DNA of 64,000 nt, from contig OZ038422.1 in NCBI GenBank assembly GCA_964036155.1, forward strand, positions 73,989,201 through 74,053,200, in the 5' to 3' direction. The translations under genes and the position numbers were made by a program. Every line of letters begins with the position of its first letter. The first letter of the stretch is position 1. Shown here piece after piece: positions 10,950-25,900 of this stretch. The stretch comes from Diploscapter coronatus (Eukaryota; Nematoda; Chromadorea; Rhabditida; Rhabditidae). A model generated the notes under the pieces. It did no database searches. It saw nothing but the letters and a program-made list of their open reading frames with translations, and was not told the DNA's origin.

Positions 10950-13900
10950 CTGCAAATTTTCACAAGATTCGTGTGAATACACGACACACGATCGTGGGTG
11001 AAATTTGCAGTCCTGAATAGGATGCAAATGTTTGCAAGATGTCGGTCCAGAGCAAGAAATTATTGAAACTTATCTTACCTTCCAAGAGGATCATCGCCGT
11101 TGCGAGTTCTTCGCCGTTGGCGTTGCGCACTGCGCACAGGTACTCTCCGAGGTGCGTGTTTTCCACGACCAGGATGGAGAGCGTGGATTGAGTCGAGTTC
11201 GCCTCAATCCGGTAGCCACCGATTCCTGCAAATGATCATTTTCCAGCTATTTTGTTTATCTTTCGACAGTTTGCAAGCCTCATACAATCATGATACAGGG
11301 CATAACTGGAATAGAGTAGTGGGGTATAGGATGAGATGTGCATATTTCTCAAACCAGAATATGCGGTCACGTCTTGCGTCATCATGATAAAGATAAGACG
11401 CTTTGCGGCTTACAAGTTGCCCATTTTGCGTACCATCTTGAAGTTCTTTGTCTCCCTTGAACCACCTGCAGGTGGGCTGAGGCGAGCCGGCGAACTGGGC
11501 TTGCAGCTGGGCCCGTTGGCTGAGTCGCGTCTGCACGGAGACGGGCGATTGCGTGAAGCGGGGCTGCTCGACGGAATCGCTAAATTTTACGAGGCTCAAA
11601 GAGTAAGCATTATTTTGGGTCTTCATCTAGGCTCTTCATGCGCCATCTCTAATCTCCTCTTGAAAAAAGGTGGACTTCTTGATTAGATGAGTGATTTCAG
11701 AACAAAATCTCAAAAAAGTAAAAAAAAAAAATTTGCTTACCCAGTGGACTGGGTGACGATGAGTTCAATCTGCTTGCTGGTCTGGCCAGCGCCATTCACA
11801 GCGGTCAGCGTGTATATCCCCGCGTCAGACCGCACAGGATCCTGAACGCGAAGGATGAACACGTCGCCTTCGTTGTGCATCTGCAATATGTTTGTTTTGT
11901 AAAAAAATCTTCTGAATTTCAACTCACGACATATTTGTTGGAAGTGTTGTTGAGCGTCTCGTTGCCTTTGTCCCAGACGATCACTGGATCGCCAACGACA
12001 CGCGCTTTGAGCTCTGCAAATTCCAAGGCATAGATTCGTTCCCTTTCCTCCAAAAAAGGATCCTACCTGCGGCAATTCCAGGAGTGGTCCGCACGCAGGG
12101 CGTGACTTCCAAGATCTTCGGGGGCTCTTCGATGATGGATTTCTCGTTGCCTAAAATCACCGTAAGTTGTTTTCTTCAAAATTCTTCGGAAACGACAATT
12201 TGGATAATTCGTAGCTTCATAGCCCACTGTTAAGGGTATACATGACAAGGTAGGAAGATATCTTTTCTATAATATTTCGTAGACCACGAAGCTACGAATT
12301 ATCCAGGTTGCCTCAGGAGAAACCCGTACTTTGCACATCCATACGCATGGCGCATCGAGCCACACCCCATTGGTTCTTCGCCTCGACTACGTACTCGCCA
12401 GCGTCCTCGGGGAACGCGTCAGCGATGGTGAGGCGAAGCTGAATTTGTAACTCTTATTTCTTCTTTAAATTATTCTTTTCGTACCACTTTCTCCGTTCTG
12501 GAGTACAGGAATGAAGACGAGTCGGCGACGGTGACCTTATTGTGCAACCATCGAATGTGAAGGGGTTCGGAGCCTTAAAATTCAGGTAAGTATTGAATTT
12601 TTTTTTTTTTTTTTTTTAATTTTGTTTCATACCCTGTACGAGTTCCGCAGTCAACTCGATACAGGCCCCATCCACGACGGAAATCGGTTGTTTGACTTTT
12701 TCGAACCTGAAATTTCCACTCTGCTTGAAGGAAAAAGAATTCGCGTACCTGAAGAGCGGTGGAACTCCATCCGCAGCATTTGACAGTGTTCCTTCCACTT
12801 TCAGTTCCATCTGAAACTTTTCGTCAATATTTTAAAAAGAAAAACAATTGAAAACTTATATTTGGTGTTCCGGATGATCCAGACTAGGTCCTCTTTTTAA
12901 CATACGACGGCACCTTCTTTTAAGGATAACGAAATAAATATATTTCCTCAATGAAAAAGGTGCTGTCATATATAACAAAGTGCGGTCGTTGTGGTGCATT
13001 CAGACCGCCATTTAAAACTGCCGAGAATTTCAACAAACCTTGGTCTTGTCCTCTCCGATCTCATTGCGCGCCAGACAGCAGTATTCGCCTTCGTCTGCAG
13101 CAGTGACTCCAACGAATTTCAAGGTCGCGCTTTCTCCGTCGTATGACATGATGTATCTGGATTTCAAGGTTGAAAAGGTAATTTTGATCAATCTTGAAAA
13201 TAGTTTCAATCTCAGGATCACCACAAATGAAATTACGCTAGAAAGAATGTTTTCCCTTACAAGGAAACTAGTTTTCTAATTTTACAGAATTCAAGAAACC
13301 AAACCTATCCGGTTGTGGCAAGAGTGGCTGATTGTTCTTGGTCCATTCGATAGCAGGCGCTGGGTGTCCCGAAACGGAACACTCGACGCTCGCCGACTCA
13401 GTTACTTTCACCTGAATTACGTAAATTTATTAAACAAAATTCAGCTGAAACGAATTACAGTGATCTTCTCAGGCAGTGCTTCGACGAATTGCGGGGCTTT
13501 GGGTTCTCTGCGACTGCGTCGCTTGTTCACCTGTCCATCGTTGGTCTCGTCGGGTTTGGTGACGTCGACCTGGAATATTTAATTCAACTTGAGCATAATT
13601 CGGAATATGGCTAAAGCTACTGTCCCATTGTCATTTTCTAGCCGAAATTATGAATAAATAATGGCATCGTAGCTCATTTTTCTTCGAATTTATTATTTTT
13701 TAAAATCTAACTGTTTACCTCGGATGTGCAGGAAGCCATCCCCTCGCTGTTCGAAGCGGTGCAGTTGTAGAATCCTTTATCGAATTGGGATACGTGATGG
13801 ACCTGTGATTGTTCAAAATAAATTCCTGCATCTTTAAAGCCATTACTTCAAGATAGTAGAAATCTCCATCGTTGTAGATCGAATACTTGTTTCCAGTTTC

Positions 13901-16900
13901 CAGCAGAACGCCGTCCTTGTCCCAATGAACCGTGGCCATTGGGTTGGCCGAGATGGCGGTCTTCAATCGCAGCGATTTGTACTCTTCCAGTACCTGGAAA
14001 TCTCAATAAAACCGAGTTGTCCAAAAACCTCCTACTTTCTTGGGTCTCGGCTTCACCACGAACTTGGGACGGCAATTCTTCCTATTTCGAGTCTGGATCG
14101 CAGCTCGGACTTCGTCCAAGGCTAAATTTAAAAGGACTAGTAGAATTTTGGACAAAGTGAAATTACAGCTTTCAGGCTCGTCTTTGCTGACTCGTGAATC
14201 CTCGTTTTCGTTGTTGTTTCCGTTGATGGCTCTGGCTACCTCATCCTTGTCAAAGTCTCGGTCTCTGATATGGTGACGACGATGCGATCGGTTCTCTGAA
14301 AATTCCCCTTGAAGAAAGCAGTTTCTCAATGACCCCCTACTTCTGCTGACTTTGCCAGCGACCGCAGCCGAGTCACCGGCTTTCAGCTCCAGATCCTCGA
14401 GTCCTTGAATGAAGGCGGGCGCAGCCGCTTTCCGCTTACATTCCAACCTCACAGCCGAGGCCGTTCGGTCGACCTTTATCAAAATTTCACCTAGCACAAA
14501 TGAAATGTTGACTTACCTGCTCGGCGAAAGCGACTTTCGATTTGACGGCGATGGGCTCTTCGCGTTGGACGAATTTGGGCGGGGAAAGATGACGGGGCTT
14601 GCCGACGTTGAGCGCACCAGAGGTACGCACGACGCCGTGCACGTTGGACGCTTCGACGACGTAGTTTCCTAGTTCCGTAGATGACACATTCGAGATCTTC
14701 AGGTGGCAGTCATCGTCAGAAACGTATTGGATCTGAAGATGACGATTTTTCCAGAAATACATTTGAAGACGTACTTGAACGGTGCTCTTCTCGACAAGCT
14801 TCTTGTCGTTGTGGTACCAAGTTAGTTCAGGCTGAGGGTAACCAGCCACCTTGACTTCGAACTCGACATTTTCTCCAAGTGGAGTCCAAATATCACGAAG
14901 GCAACGCACGAAGCGTGGTGGACCGGCGGGTTCGTCAGTTAGTTCTAAAGAAATGAAATTTTACTGGAGTTTCGAATTTTTTACTAACCTCCAATAAGCA
15001 GATAGCACTGAGATATAGCCTGACCGTGGTCGTTCGTGGCGATACACTGATACGTTCCTTGCTGGCTACGGAACACCCGTTCTGCTTTCAATTCGGCTAC
15101 CTGAAATAGATAATTGCAATTTTCTTTCAAATAATACTGTACCTCTCCTCCTCTGCACTCGATCCATCCTCCATCCGAAGTCAGATTAGTGCTGTTTCCG
15201 GAATCATCGATGTACACCCATTTCAGCTCTGGCTCCGGAACACCTCGGATCTTGCAGGTCAGCGTGACTGGATGTCCGTTGACGACACCCAAGTCCTTCA
15301 GAACTTCAGTGAACTCAGGCGCCTGGGTCTGCATGACGAGAACTTTCTGCTTCTGGACGATAATTTGTGTCTCAGTTACGACATCTCCATGAATATTCTG
15401 GGCAGAGCAAGTGAAAATTCCGGAAGTTTTCGAGACGACGCACTCTGCCACGAGATGGCTCTCGCCGTCACTGGTCAGATAGACGCTGTACATTTTGTTG
15501 GTGCGTTGGATCTCACGACCGTCCTTCTTCCAGGTGATGTTCGGCTTGGGTTCGCCAATTGCTTTCGCGATCAGCTTGAATTGACCTCCTTCCGGAACTT
15601 CAACAGTCGACGGTGGTGCTCGGACGAACCTCGGCTTGGCCTGCTTCTCTTCAACAACTTCGGCAATGACGAGATGCGAATCGGTTCCGGATGTTTCAGC
15701 TACAGTGACCATTGCATGGCAGCTTTCAACTCCCACACAATTCGTGGCACTGCACGCATAGATTCCCGTGTCAGTTGCGGCACAATTGTTAATCACAAGT
15801 CGGCACACTCCATCATCCAAGAATTGCACCTTCACTTTTCGGCTGGTAATCAGCATTTCACCGTCCTTTGTCCAGACCACATCTGGTTTCGGGTGTCCGG
15901 CGATTTTGCACTCCAGGAAAGTATCCTTTCGTGCTAGAACGGTGATATCGGAAAGCGATTTCTCGAAGGTTGGTGGGACTTGCTCGCTGAGGTCTTCAAT
16001 GGTGACTTCACAATCTGTTTCTGCTTTTCCATCCTCGTTTGTGATGACGAATCGATAGTTTCCCGAATCGGTTGTCTGAGTCGAGTGGCAAGTCAGCTTG
16101 TAACTGCCCTTTCCATCAGAGGACATTTCATAGCGACCAGTTGACGCCAATTTCTCATTTTCCTTGAACCACTGCACAGTGCCTTCTGGTTTCGCCGAAA
16201 CTTTGCAGGAGAGAATGAACTGTTGTCCAACATTTGCAGTTTCGTTGTTCAATCCCTTGACGATCGTTGGCGGCGCCTTCTTTCGCTCCTGAGACGACTC
16301 GGGAGTTGATTTGATGGAAGACTCCTTGATGCTGATGGAGACTTTGCAGTCCATCGTAGCAATTCCATTGGCATTTTCAAGATGGCACGAGAACACTCCG
16401 TCGTGGCTGTCCTTATTACATGAAGCAATTTTCAAAGTGGTTTTCGCCTTGTCCGTTTTGATGGTAGTATTGTCGGACGATTTCAGCTCAACGCTATTAT
16501 GATACCACTTGGCGACTGGCTGAGGAGTACCGGAAAATTCGGCTTCGAGCAAAATTTGATCGCCTTCAGTGACTGTTTTGATTTCGTCGAACACTTTCGT
16601 GAATTTCGGAAGTTGGCCCTCACGCTCGGTCTTTGCGACCAAACTCGGCTTACTCCAATTGCTCTGCTCGGATCCTCTGACGGCGGCAACTCGAAACTGA
16701 TACTCGGTATTTGGCTTGAGATTCTTCACTGTGACTGATGTGGATTTTGTCGTTGCGCACTCAGACCAGCTCTGTTCGTCCGGCTGTTTCCTTTCGACTT
16801 TGTAGCTGTCCGCATCTTTTACTTCTTGAAAGGACAGGTCGGCGGAGTCCTTGCCAATCTTGCTGACTTTCGGAACTCCTTTTGGGGCACTGGGTCCTTT

Positions 16901-19900
16901 CTTATCAGCTTTATCATCGTCCTTCTTGGGGACCTTCTCCTTCTTTTCCTTCTTATCGCCCTTCTTCGCAGTGACGACGACTTCGGTATTTTGACGGATC
17001 TGACCTTTCGAATTTTTAGCTGTGACAGTGTAGGTGCCTTCATCCTCAAGGGTAACATTTGTCAAATTCAACGAATAGCTAAGTCCAGTCTTTTTCAGTG
17101 TGAGTCTGCCATTGTCGGAGAGCGGTTGGTTATTCCTCATCCACTGGATTTCAGCTTCTGGCGATCCATTGATGTCGGTAGTGATCGTGAGAGTGCCGCC
17201 TTCTTCAACCGTGATCTTGGGCTTTGGCTCAACCACAAAATACGGCTCTGCTTCGGGGGGCTGTTTCGCTTCAGCGCCTTCGATCTTCACGTCGCAAGAC
17301 GAGTGAACGTCTCCAAATTGGTTCTTCGCGACGGCAGTGTAGGTTCCGCAGTCCTCTGCCTTCAAGCTGGTGATCTCCAGAACTGCGGCATTATCGTCGA
17401 ACACTCGACTTCGGATATTGCTCTTATTGTGGATTGCTTTTCCGTTGAACAGCCAAACTATCTCCGGCTTTGGTTGACCATGGACTTGGCAGTTCAAGGT
17501 GACATTCTCACCAGCCTTCTTCACAGTAGCATCCTGAAGCTTCTTGACGAACGTCGGCATGTTGGGAACGTGTTCTGCGTCTCCTTCGGCATTTGTAACG
17601 ATCAGGTTGGCACGAGTTTCGACAGATCCAAGTTTGTTGGAGATTTTGCAGAGATACTGTCCCTGGTGATCGAGTTGGGCTTCATAGATCTTCAGGAAAG
17701 CAACGCGACCATCGAAGTACGTTCTCAGAGTTCGCGATTCAGCGACGAGTTTTCCATCGTGGTACCATTCGATCATTGGCTCGGGGAACGAATCGACTTC
17801 AACCTCGAGCAATTCGCGGTTTCCTTCAGTCACAGTGGTATCCTGAAGAGGTCGAGTCACTACGGGTGCTCTTCCTTCCTGTGCTCGTGACGGGGACTTG
17901 CTCCTACTGCGAGATCTCGATCGAATTGGAGTCAGTCGCGATTTGCTCAATCCCATATCGACGACCTTCACTGTGGCATGCGTGAAGTCCTTGCCCAGAT
18001 TGTTGACAGCTTCGCAAGTGTATTCGCCAGCATCGTCAGTCACGACGTTCATGATATTCAATCGGGCCACTCCTTTTCTGTCAGTGTATTGCAGCATTCG
18101 GTTCTCGATCAACAGCTTCAACCCATCCTTATACCAAGTAATTGAGGGAGTTGGCTTTCCATTCACGCAGCATTCAAGGACGATCTCATTTCCCTCAGTA
18201 GCTGTTGTGTTGACGAGGTGCTCGACGAATTTGGGCTTCGATTGGTCTTTGTCCAGAGATGGAAGGATCTTGACTTGAGAGACTGATCGGGCGACTCCAT
18301 GCATGTTTTCCGCTTCACAGACGTAACTTCCAGCATCCTCCATGCTCGTATTGAAAACTGTCAGAGTGCAAACGCCATTTTCGCAGCGCATGTCGTGTTT
18401 TTTATCACTGTCGATCTTTCGCTCATCCTTGTACCAGGTGATTTTCGGATAAGGCGTTCCACTGACAGTGCACACAAGAGGCATTTCAGATCCTTCTGGG
18501 ACTTCTCTCGGATTCGGCAATTGCATGCGGAATTTGGGAGCACGACTGTCATCGATCTTCTTGGATCGCTTCGATGCGAGTTCTTCAATTCGGACACAGC
18601 AGACTGTGTGGGCTTTTCCGATTTTGTTCTTCGCCACACATTTGTATTCACCAGAATCTTCAGCGTATGCGTCAATAATCGTCAATCCGTAATGGCCAGC
18701 GCCGTCATCGAAGATGAGTCTGTGTCGTTCAGAGTGCTGGATCTCCTTGTTGTCCCGATACCAGTTGATCTCCGGCGGTGGGTTGGCGGCAATTTTCACC
18801 TCCAACTTGAGCATTTCCTGCTCTTTGCACTTGATGTCTTTCAGTGGATGATCGAAGCTCGGAGCGAATTGGCCATCGGGGATGATAACCTTCATTTCGC
18901 ACTCACTTTCACATTCTCCGTAAGCATTCTTCCCAACTGCCTTCCACTTTCCTGCGTCAGTTCCCTTGACGTCAAGAATGTGGAGCTCGTACCTTCCTTT
19001 GTCATGACGACGTTGGTAGTTGGCATCAGATTGCGAAATGTGCTCGCCATTGTGGTACCACTCAACAGTTGGTTCAGGAAGTGTGGTGTTCGTAACCACC
19101 AAAATGTGAGTCTCTCCAAGTTTGGCCTTGCAATCAGATAATTTGTGGTGGAAGTTTGGCGGATTGTCGTTCGATTCTTTGTCGTCTTTGACGGGCTTCG
19201 TCGTTTTCTTCTTCTTTTCCAAAGTTGCTGGAACGGTTTCTGCTTTCGCTTTCTTCGCTGGAGGATTGATAGTGAGTTTGGCCTTCGTTGTGATGGACCC
19301 GAGGTCATTCGTGGCGCGGCAAGAGTACGTTCCGGCATCAGACTCTTCGATGTTCTTCACGGTCAACTCCGCGATTCCTTCGTTGAAGAACGAATCGTAT
19401 TTCATCGATGGAACAGCTATTTCCTTGTCGTCCTTGAGCCACGCGATTTTCGGCAACGGTGTTCCCTCCAGGTCGCATGATAGGGTGGCAATCAGGTCAC
19501 CAACATTAGCCACGATATCTTCCAGCTGCTTCTTGACAGTTGGAGCCGCATCGGTGTCTGAAAGTGTTACTTTAAAAATTAGTAACATTCAGAATTTACC
19601 GAATTTGATGTTTCTTTCGAACACGCCATCCATGGTGAGTCGTCTGAAGATGGCACCACGCTTCGCAATGCGACCAATAGGCAGCAAGTCGTCGGACCAG
19701 CGTTTGAGCGACAAGAAGTTCTTCTTCTGGCGAGTTGGCAGAGCACCGCGGTCTGCTTTGGGTTGGGTCTTCTGAAAGATGGCCTGTAATTTATCTCAAG
19801 CAACTTTGCAACACCTTGACATATTCAGACAAATCATTGAATGCGGACAGTAACGGACCCTGAAATTGGACACACGGATTGACATGGACAGACAAGAATA

Positions 19901-22900
19901 CGCTTATTTCTAGAGACAACTTGCTTACAGTGATCCAAGGATGTCTCAGAGCTTCCTGGACGGACATTCTCTTGCGCTTGTCTTTGGCCATGAGTCGGCA
20001 GATGAAATCTTTAGCCAAGTCAGAAACGTCGTCCCAGGATGGGTCGTCGAAGTCCCAATCGGCTGCCGACACATTAGCAAGGGTCTCTTCGTCGCTGTCA
20101 CCCAGGAATGGAGACAGGCCAGATAGCCTAGAGAAAGTGATCAATTTTAGAAGCATTCGTATAGCTTACAGAACGTAAGAGATAACTCCCACAGTCCACA
20201 TGTCGGTAGTCAATCCGACCGGCTGATAGTTGACAACCTCAGGAGCGCAGAATTCTGGCGTTCCGAAGAGCAGCTTGACGCTCTTCTTCGGATCGAGTTT
20301 TCGCGCAAGTCCAAAGTCGATGATCTTCAGCTCAGTGGAGTTCTTCGCTTTGAGCAGAATGTTTTCGGGCTAAATTAAATATTTCCTATAGGAAATTGTT
20401 GCGAAAAAGTACCTTGAGATCCAGGTGCACGATATTTCTCTGGTGCATGTGCTGGACTCCAAGCAAGATCTGGTGCATGTAGTCGCGAACCTCTTCCTCG
20501 CTCATCAACGAGTCGTCCTCCATGATCTTCTCGAAGAGTTCTCCTCCGGAGACGCTAAAATTCGTATTTCTTCACAAATCTTCAATCTCGCCCTTACAAT
20601 TCTTCAATGAGACACATTTCGTTGCCAAGGTCGAATGCCTCATGCAGATGGAGCAATTTATCGTGATGAAGCTCGTTCATAATTTGCATTTCGTGGATGA
20701 CGTTTTCTTTCTTGACTCCAGGCCGGACCTAAATTTTTGTAAATTAATTTTGAGAAGGTATTGTTTAACGAAATACCTGAACCATCTTGGCAGCCCACGT
20801 CTTGCCGGTAGCCTTCTCAATGGCACGGTAGACTGTACCATAAGCGCCTTTTCCGAGTTCTTCGCAGATGGTGTACTGAAATCGTTATTGGTTAAAAGAT
20901 CAGGCCTCCCAAGATTTGCCCATCCCCGTCCCAGAAAAATCAAATTTTGAGGAAGCCCGTTAAATGTTTAAGAAATTTCAAGATCATACCTTTGCTTGAA
21001 GATCCTTTGGCAGCCTGTGGACGTCGACGGTCTTGTATTCACTGACGTCGGTCTTCAATTTGTCATAGTCGACCTTTTCTGCTTGGTCCTTCTCAATGTC
21101 TTCCGCCTTCTTCTTGATCGGCTCTTCGACATTTCGGGTCATATCTTTGATGAACACCTTTTCGGATGGTTCGGATGGCTCGGATTGACCAAAGGCGTTG
21201 TCGGCTCGAACTCGGAACTGATAGGTCTCTCCCGGCACCAGATTGAACAGCGTGAGGAATGGCTGCTTGGTGACTTCAGCCTTCTTCCAATTCGAGTCCT
21301 TTTCGGTGCACATTTCCACGGTGTAGTTCCTGACCGGTGAACCTCCATCTACGGTCGGTGCGGGCCAGAGCAGCCTGACCGAGTCGAGGTTCTGGTCTTG
21401 GACTGTGGGTTTGCCCGGTGGCTCGGGACGATCGGTTACCTAAATTTTTAAGCGTCTTTTTAGATATTCGCTATTTTTTATGCTATGGAATTGTCAATTT
21501 TTGGGCAACTTATTCAATTTAGTGGAAGTGATATCGCTCTTTGGACGAAGCCTTTGGGGAATTGGTGGAAAAGAAAGGTGCAATGCGAAACTCTGTGGGC
21601 AAGAACACCTTCTGGACTCTTGCGACTTGCTCGAGCTACGTTTTATTGCAGCTCTCTGGGTTTGCCTTTAATTTGGCCTATTCTCACTTCCTGAGTTCCC
21701 GCTTGTGCGGATTTCTCTTCGGAAAAGGATACATTTACTTCCAAAATTGACCTGTTGAATTCCGAATCTACGGTATTCGCCTATTATTGTGATTTCTAGC
21801 TGAGAAAAGGCAGATTAGTCGTGTCACAGAAAGCATTTACGTAATTCCGCGTTTATCGTTTCGAGTTTCTGTGCCCACATACACCCTGCGATGGTAATCC
21901 CAACGGTAAACGTTTTTAACTAATTTCGTGAATTGCGATAAGGAAAAAACAAGAATCTTTATTGTTAGCATTTTAACTCTTACTCGATTTGTTTGCCTTG
22001 TCACACAAATTTTCAACCTTTACACACACACACACACACATTCTGACTCAAAAGCTCTATGGCTAGCGCCCGTTCCTATGATTTCCGTGGGACCATTTCT
22101 TTAAAGCTCCTAAAATTTCAAAATTTCAGGCCAATAATGGAGCCCTCTCATCTTCGGGGTGAGTTTTTTTCTCAGAATACTTCCTATGTGCTAAGGGGAA
22201 CGTATAATTTGTTACCAGGCTTAAAGGGAGTTAAAAGTGGGAACTTCGCCCAAATTTGGGGATTATCAAAAGTATTTCGGTTTAAAATATGCACTATGAA
22301 TTTTGAAGGAGAACAGGTGATTTTTCGACTTTGAAGAGAATAGAAACATGACTACATGACTAAATGATGCTGAAACTTCTTTTCTTTTTGCACTATGACG
22401 GCACTACTTTCATCAAATCATTCATGTTCCATTTAATTCGTATATCTTTATACTCCCTTTTTAAGTTTAAACTGATTAAACCTTACTTGAATCGTAATCG
22501 CATAGCGGTCCTCGCCACATCTGTTCCAAATTCGAAGCGTGTACTCGCCACGGTCCTCGGCTTCCAACTTATTCACTGTCAAAGCTGCGTTTGGCGGATT
22601 GGTTTCAATCTAGGATTATTTTTTTTGCAAAAATGATCGACCTATTATGACTTGAATACCTAGGATAATTTAGAAGTGAAAACAATTCAGGATAGTCAGA
22701 AATTATCTTTTTTTGCCGACTAGTTTTCCCTACTCTCATCCTTTGCTCATATCTTACTATGGAGTTCTACTTCCCATAATAGTGCAAAAATTGCTGAAAC
22801 CTGGAGCCCTAATTTCTTATTCCTACCTTATATTTCCTGGACTCTTCAATGACCTGCTCTTTGTGTAACCATTCGACGCTTGGGGTTGGAGTTCCTGAAA

Positions 22901-25900
22901 ATTTTCCTGGATCTTATGAATCATTGAAACAATTTTTTTCTTCTGTCAATTCTATAAATGTGCTATTTTTGCGATTTTTATTCGCCTATTCACTTTTTCT
23001 TCTTGTATTTTTTTCCTCCATGAGACACAGATTGGGTTACACTCAGACAATTAGACATATGCTTTAGGGCATTGCTAAAGAAACTCTTTTGAGAAAAGAA
23101 GCATAAGAGGCAAAGCTCTTCCTGAGGATATAGGCATTTTTGCGATGTCTTAAGAATTTTTATCCATGCACGCACCCTGTGAGCTAATGACCTCTTCTGG
23201 ATCAAGTCTGGGGCAAATGAACGCCCCTCTCCTTTTTAAGTCCGCACCCCCAAATTAAGCCGCTGAAACTAAATTCTACATGAAAAATAGAAGGAAGTCT
23301 CTTTGCCAGCCTAACTCTTAAACTCTTACAATGAAAACATTTTAGTTACAAATCAATGCACATTTTGCAAAAGTTTTCTTGGGATGAAGAATGGAACCAG
23401 GGGGTTCGCGTTCCACCTTAAAGCAAGCAATTTAGCGCTTATGAAACTCGAATATATCTAAAGAGGAAATGGAAAATATTCAGAGCGCATTTCGATTTCG
23501 AGGAGAGTTTATGAGAGGGGGCGGTCCAAGGATAGATGAATTGCGAGAGATATAAAGTATCTAAGAAAGTGTGGGAACTTGTGGCGGGACCCTATTTCTC
23601 CGAAGATGCATATTCACAATAACCAAATAAGATATGGGTCTCTGAAGAGACCTGTGACTTCATCACAAGGCAAATTATTTGCACAGAAAATTAGAATACT
23701 AAATTTTTTCACACGATAGAGATACATACTTGATCTTGAAAGCAATTCGTTAACTCTCGTATATAATTTTTTCAGCTATATTTAACTAATTTGAAAAGTG
23801 TTACATTTGAATTTTGTTGAGTCGAAAAGCCATATCTTAAAATTCTTCATGGCATATTCGAAAACCCTAAATGTTCAAATTCTAGTTGTGATTTTTAATT
23901 TAAAATCCGAAAATCCATCAAATCTTCGTAAATGTTCGCGCAAAATGTTGTTGAAGAGCTTGATGGGAACACTTGAAAACATGATTGAGTGAGAAAATGT
24001 GGGAGATGGGGGCATCCAAATATTATTCTAGTCGCCCCAAATAAATTGTGTTATGCAAAATCCGACCTGCAAGGGTCTACTTCAATAAATTCTTTCAATA
24101 AAACGTGTTCACGGAAGACTTTTTTGACCTCGTGCTTCCCCGCAGAAAAAATCTTCCGAAAATCTCAGAAGCCTAAAATCTCTTTGTCCGCGACGACAAA
24201 CTTGCGCATTACGCAAAAACGCGGCATCGAAAAAATGGGCGGAGCCTCCCGGCAGATAATATTAGAGAGAACGAATGATATAAAGAATAAGAAAGAGTAT
24301 AGAGAAAAAGGAGCGAATATTTGAAGGGAAAGAGCACACTCTTTTTCTCTGCGTTTCTGGAAGGAAAAGCTTGCGCGCATCGAAAGGAGATAGCTCGCGC
24401 TACTTTTTCTGCCGTTTCATGCTACCGATTTCTACTTTCCCCAAATAAGAATATTCCCTAATTTCGTTAGTTTCCAACAATTTCCGACTACGAAATTAAC
24501 GGAGAAGACGCTAGCAGGTGTTAATTTCTAGCGTCCCCCATATTTCTAACAGCTAAATAATCGAAATTTGTAGAGACGAATAATTTACCGGAGATTTCAA
24601 AATGCCGACTATGTAAGTCGAGAATAAATTTGTTTATTTGTTTGATTTTATATATGCCTTTATTACCCATATATTCTAGGCTCGAGTTATTTATGATTAT
24701 AATAATTGGGCCCTAAATATAGCTCGTCTTAATTTGCCGCATATGGTTCTAATAATTGCGAGATTCGGATTCTGGAAACAAAAATCTTATCGATTTTTCC
24801 TATAATACTTGAAAAAGGCTTCATAACTTTGATCGTCGATCCTAAATGATATCATTGCTATTCGGAAATTAATCCTAATTGTCCACACGGGCATTTTATT
24901 TGTTCTTCGCGCGGCGCTCATCTAATATCTTAAATAACTTTCAGGCTCTTTAATGATAATATAAAATTTGCAAAGAGTTATGGGCTTGGGTATTGATAAT
25001 CTCGGATATCACTGGTTTTATTTGCAGAAATTCGATAACTTACTTTTCCCGATCTAACTGGTTCCTTCTAGTTTCTCACTTTTTGAGGGTACTTCATTTG
25101 GTATTTTCGAGTTTTTACAAAAATTTTCTTGGTCCGACTGGTTCTTTCTAAATGTTTCTGGAGGTACCTTCCGGAAATTTCCGTTCTCTGGTCGAAAAAT
25201 CGGGCGCGCGCATTTTCGTGAAATCGGGTAGGAACGCAATTGGCAACGCGGTCCTTGCATATGGGGACGTTTCCCGAAAAGACGAAATTATGACTGAAGA
25301 AATAGAGAGCGGGCTAATGCAATTAGCTGAGAGACGAAAACGTTAGAAAATAAAGCCTCGCTACAATAAACATTGCCCAAACATAGAAGGAAGCAGAAAT
25401 TCGAACCAACCCTTATAAATCCAATTGAAATCGAGCACCCTGCTTACTTTTCATATCATAGAAATATTACAGGCTACGGAAAATTACAATTTTTCGATGA
25501 AAAACTTTTAAAGATCTTGGAAAACAACCGGAAATCCAAATTAAAGCGTACAGGTTTAAATCTAGAAATCCGGATATGATCAATTTTTTGCTAAGATTTT
25601 GAGAAACAACCACGTCATAAATTGTATCATAATGAAACTTTATACATTTAGGAGTTAAATGGCTATTACATGTTTAAATTTATAAGGGTATTCGAGTAAT
25701 TCGAAGAATCTGTAAAACCTGGATAAGATAGATTTTTAGAAATATCCTAGTAGAAATTACTGCATCATTGGTCGGATAATAAATGGACTACCAGCAATTT
25801 AAAAGTTTTTTTTTCCTATGATCCCATTTTTCCTTCCTCAACACTTGACAGACATCAAAATATCCATAGATGTGGGACGTACTCGTATAAAACTGCGGTA

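Noticed and set aside
16826..17890. 354-codon open frame on the plus strand
   Set aside because: It is the antisense shadow of the 4.4-kb Ig exon of ttn-1, with no recognisable domain or supporting splice or start context.
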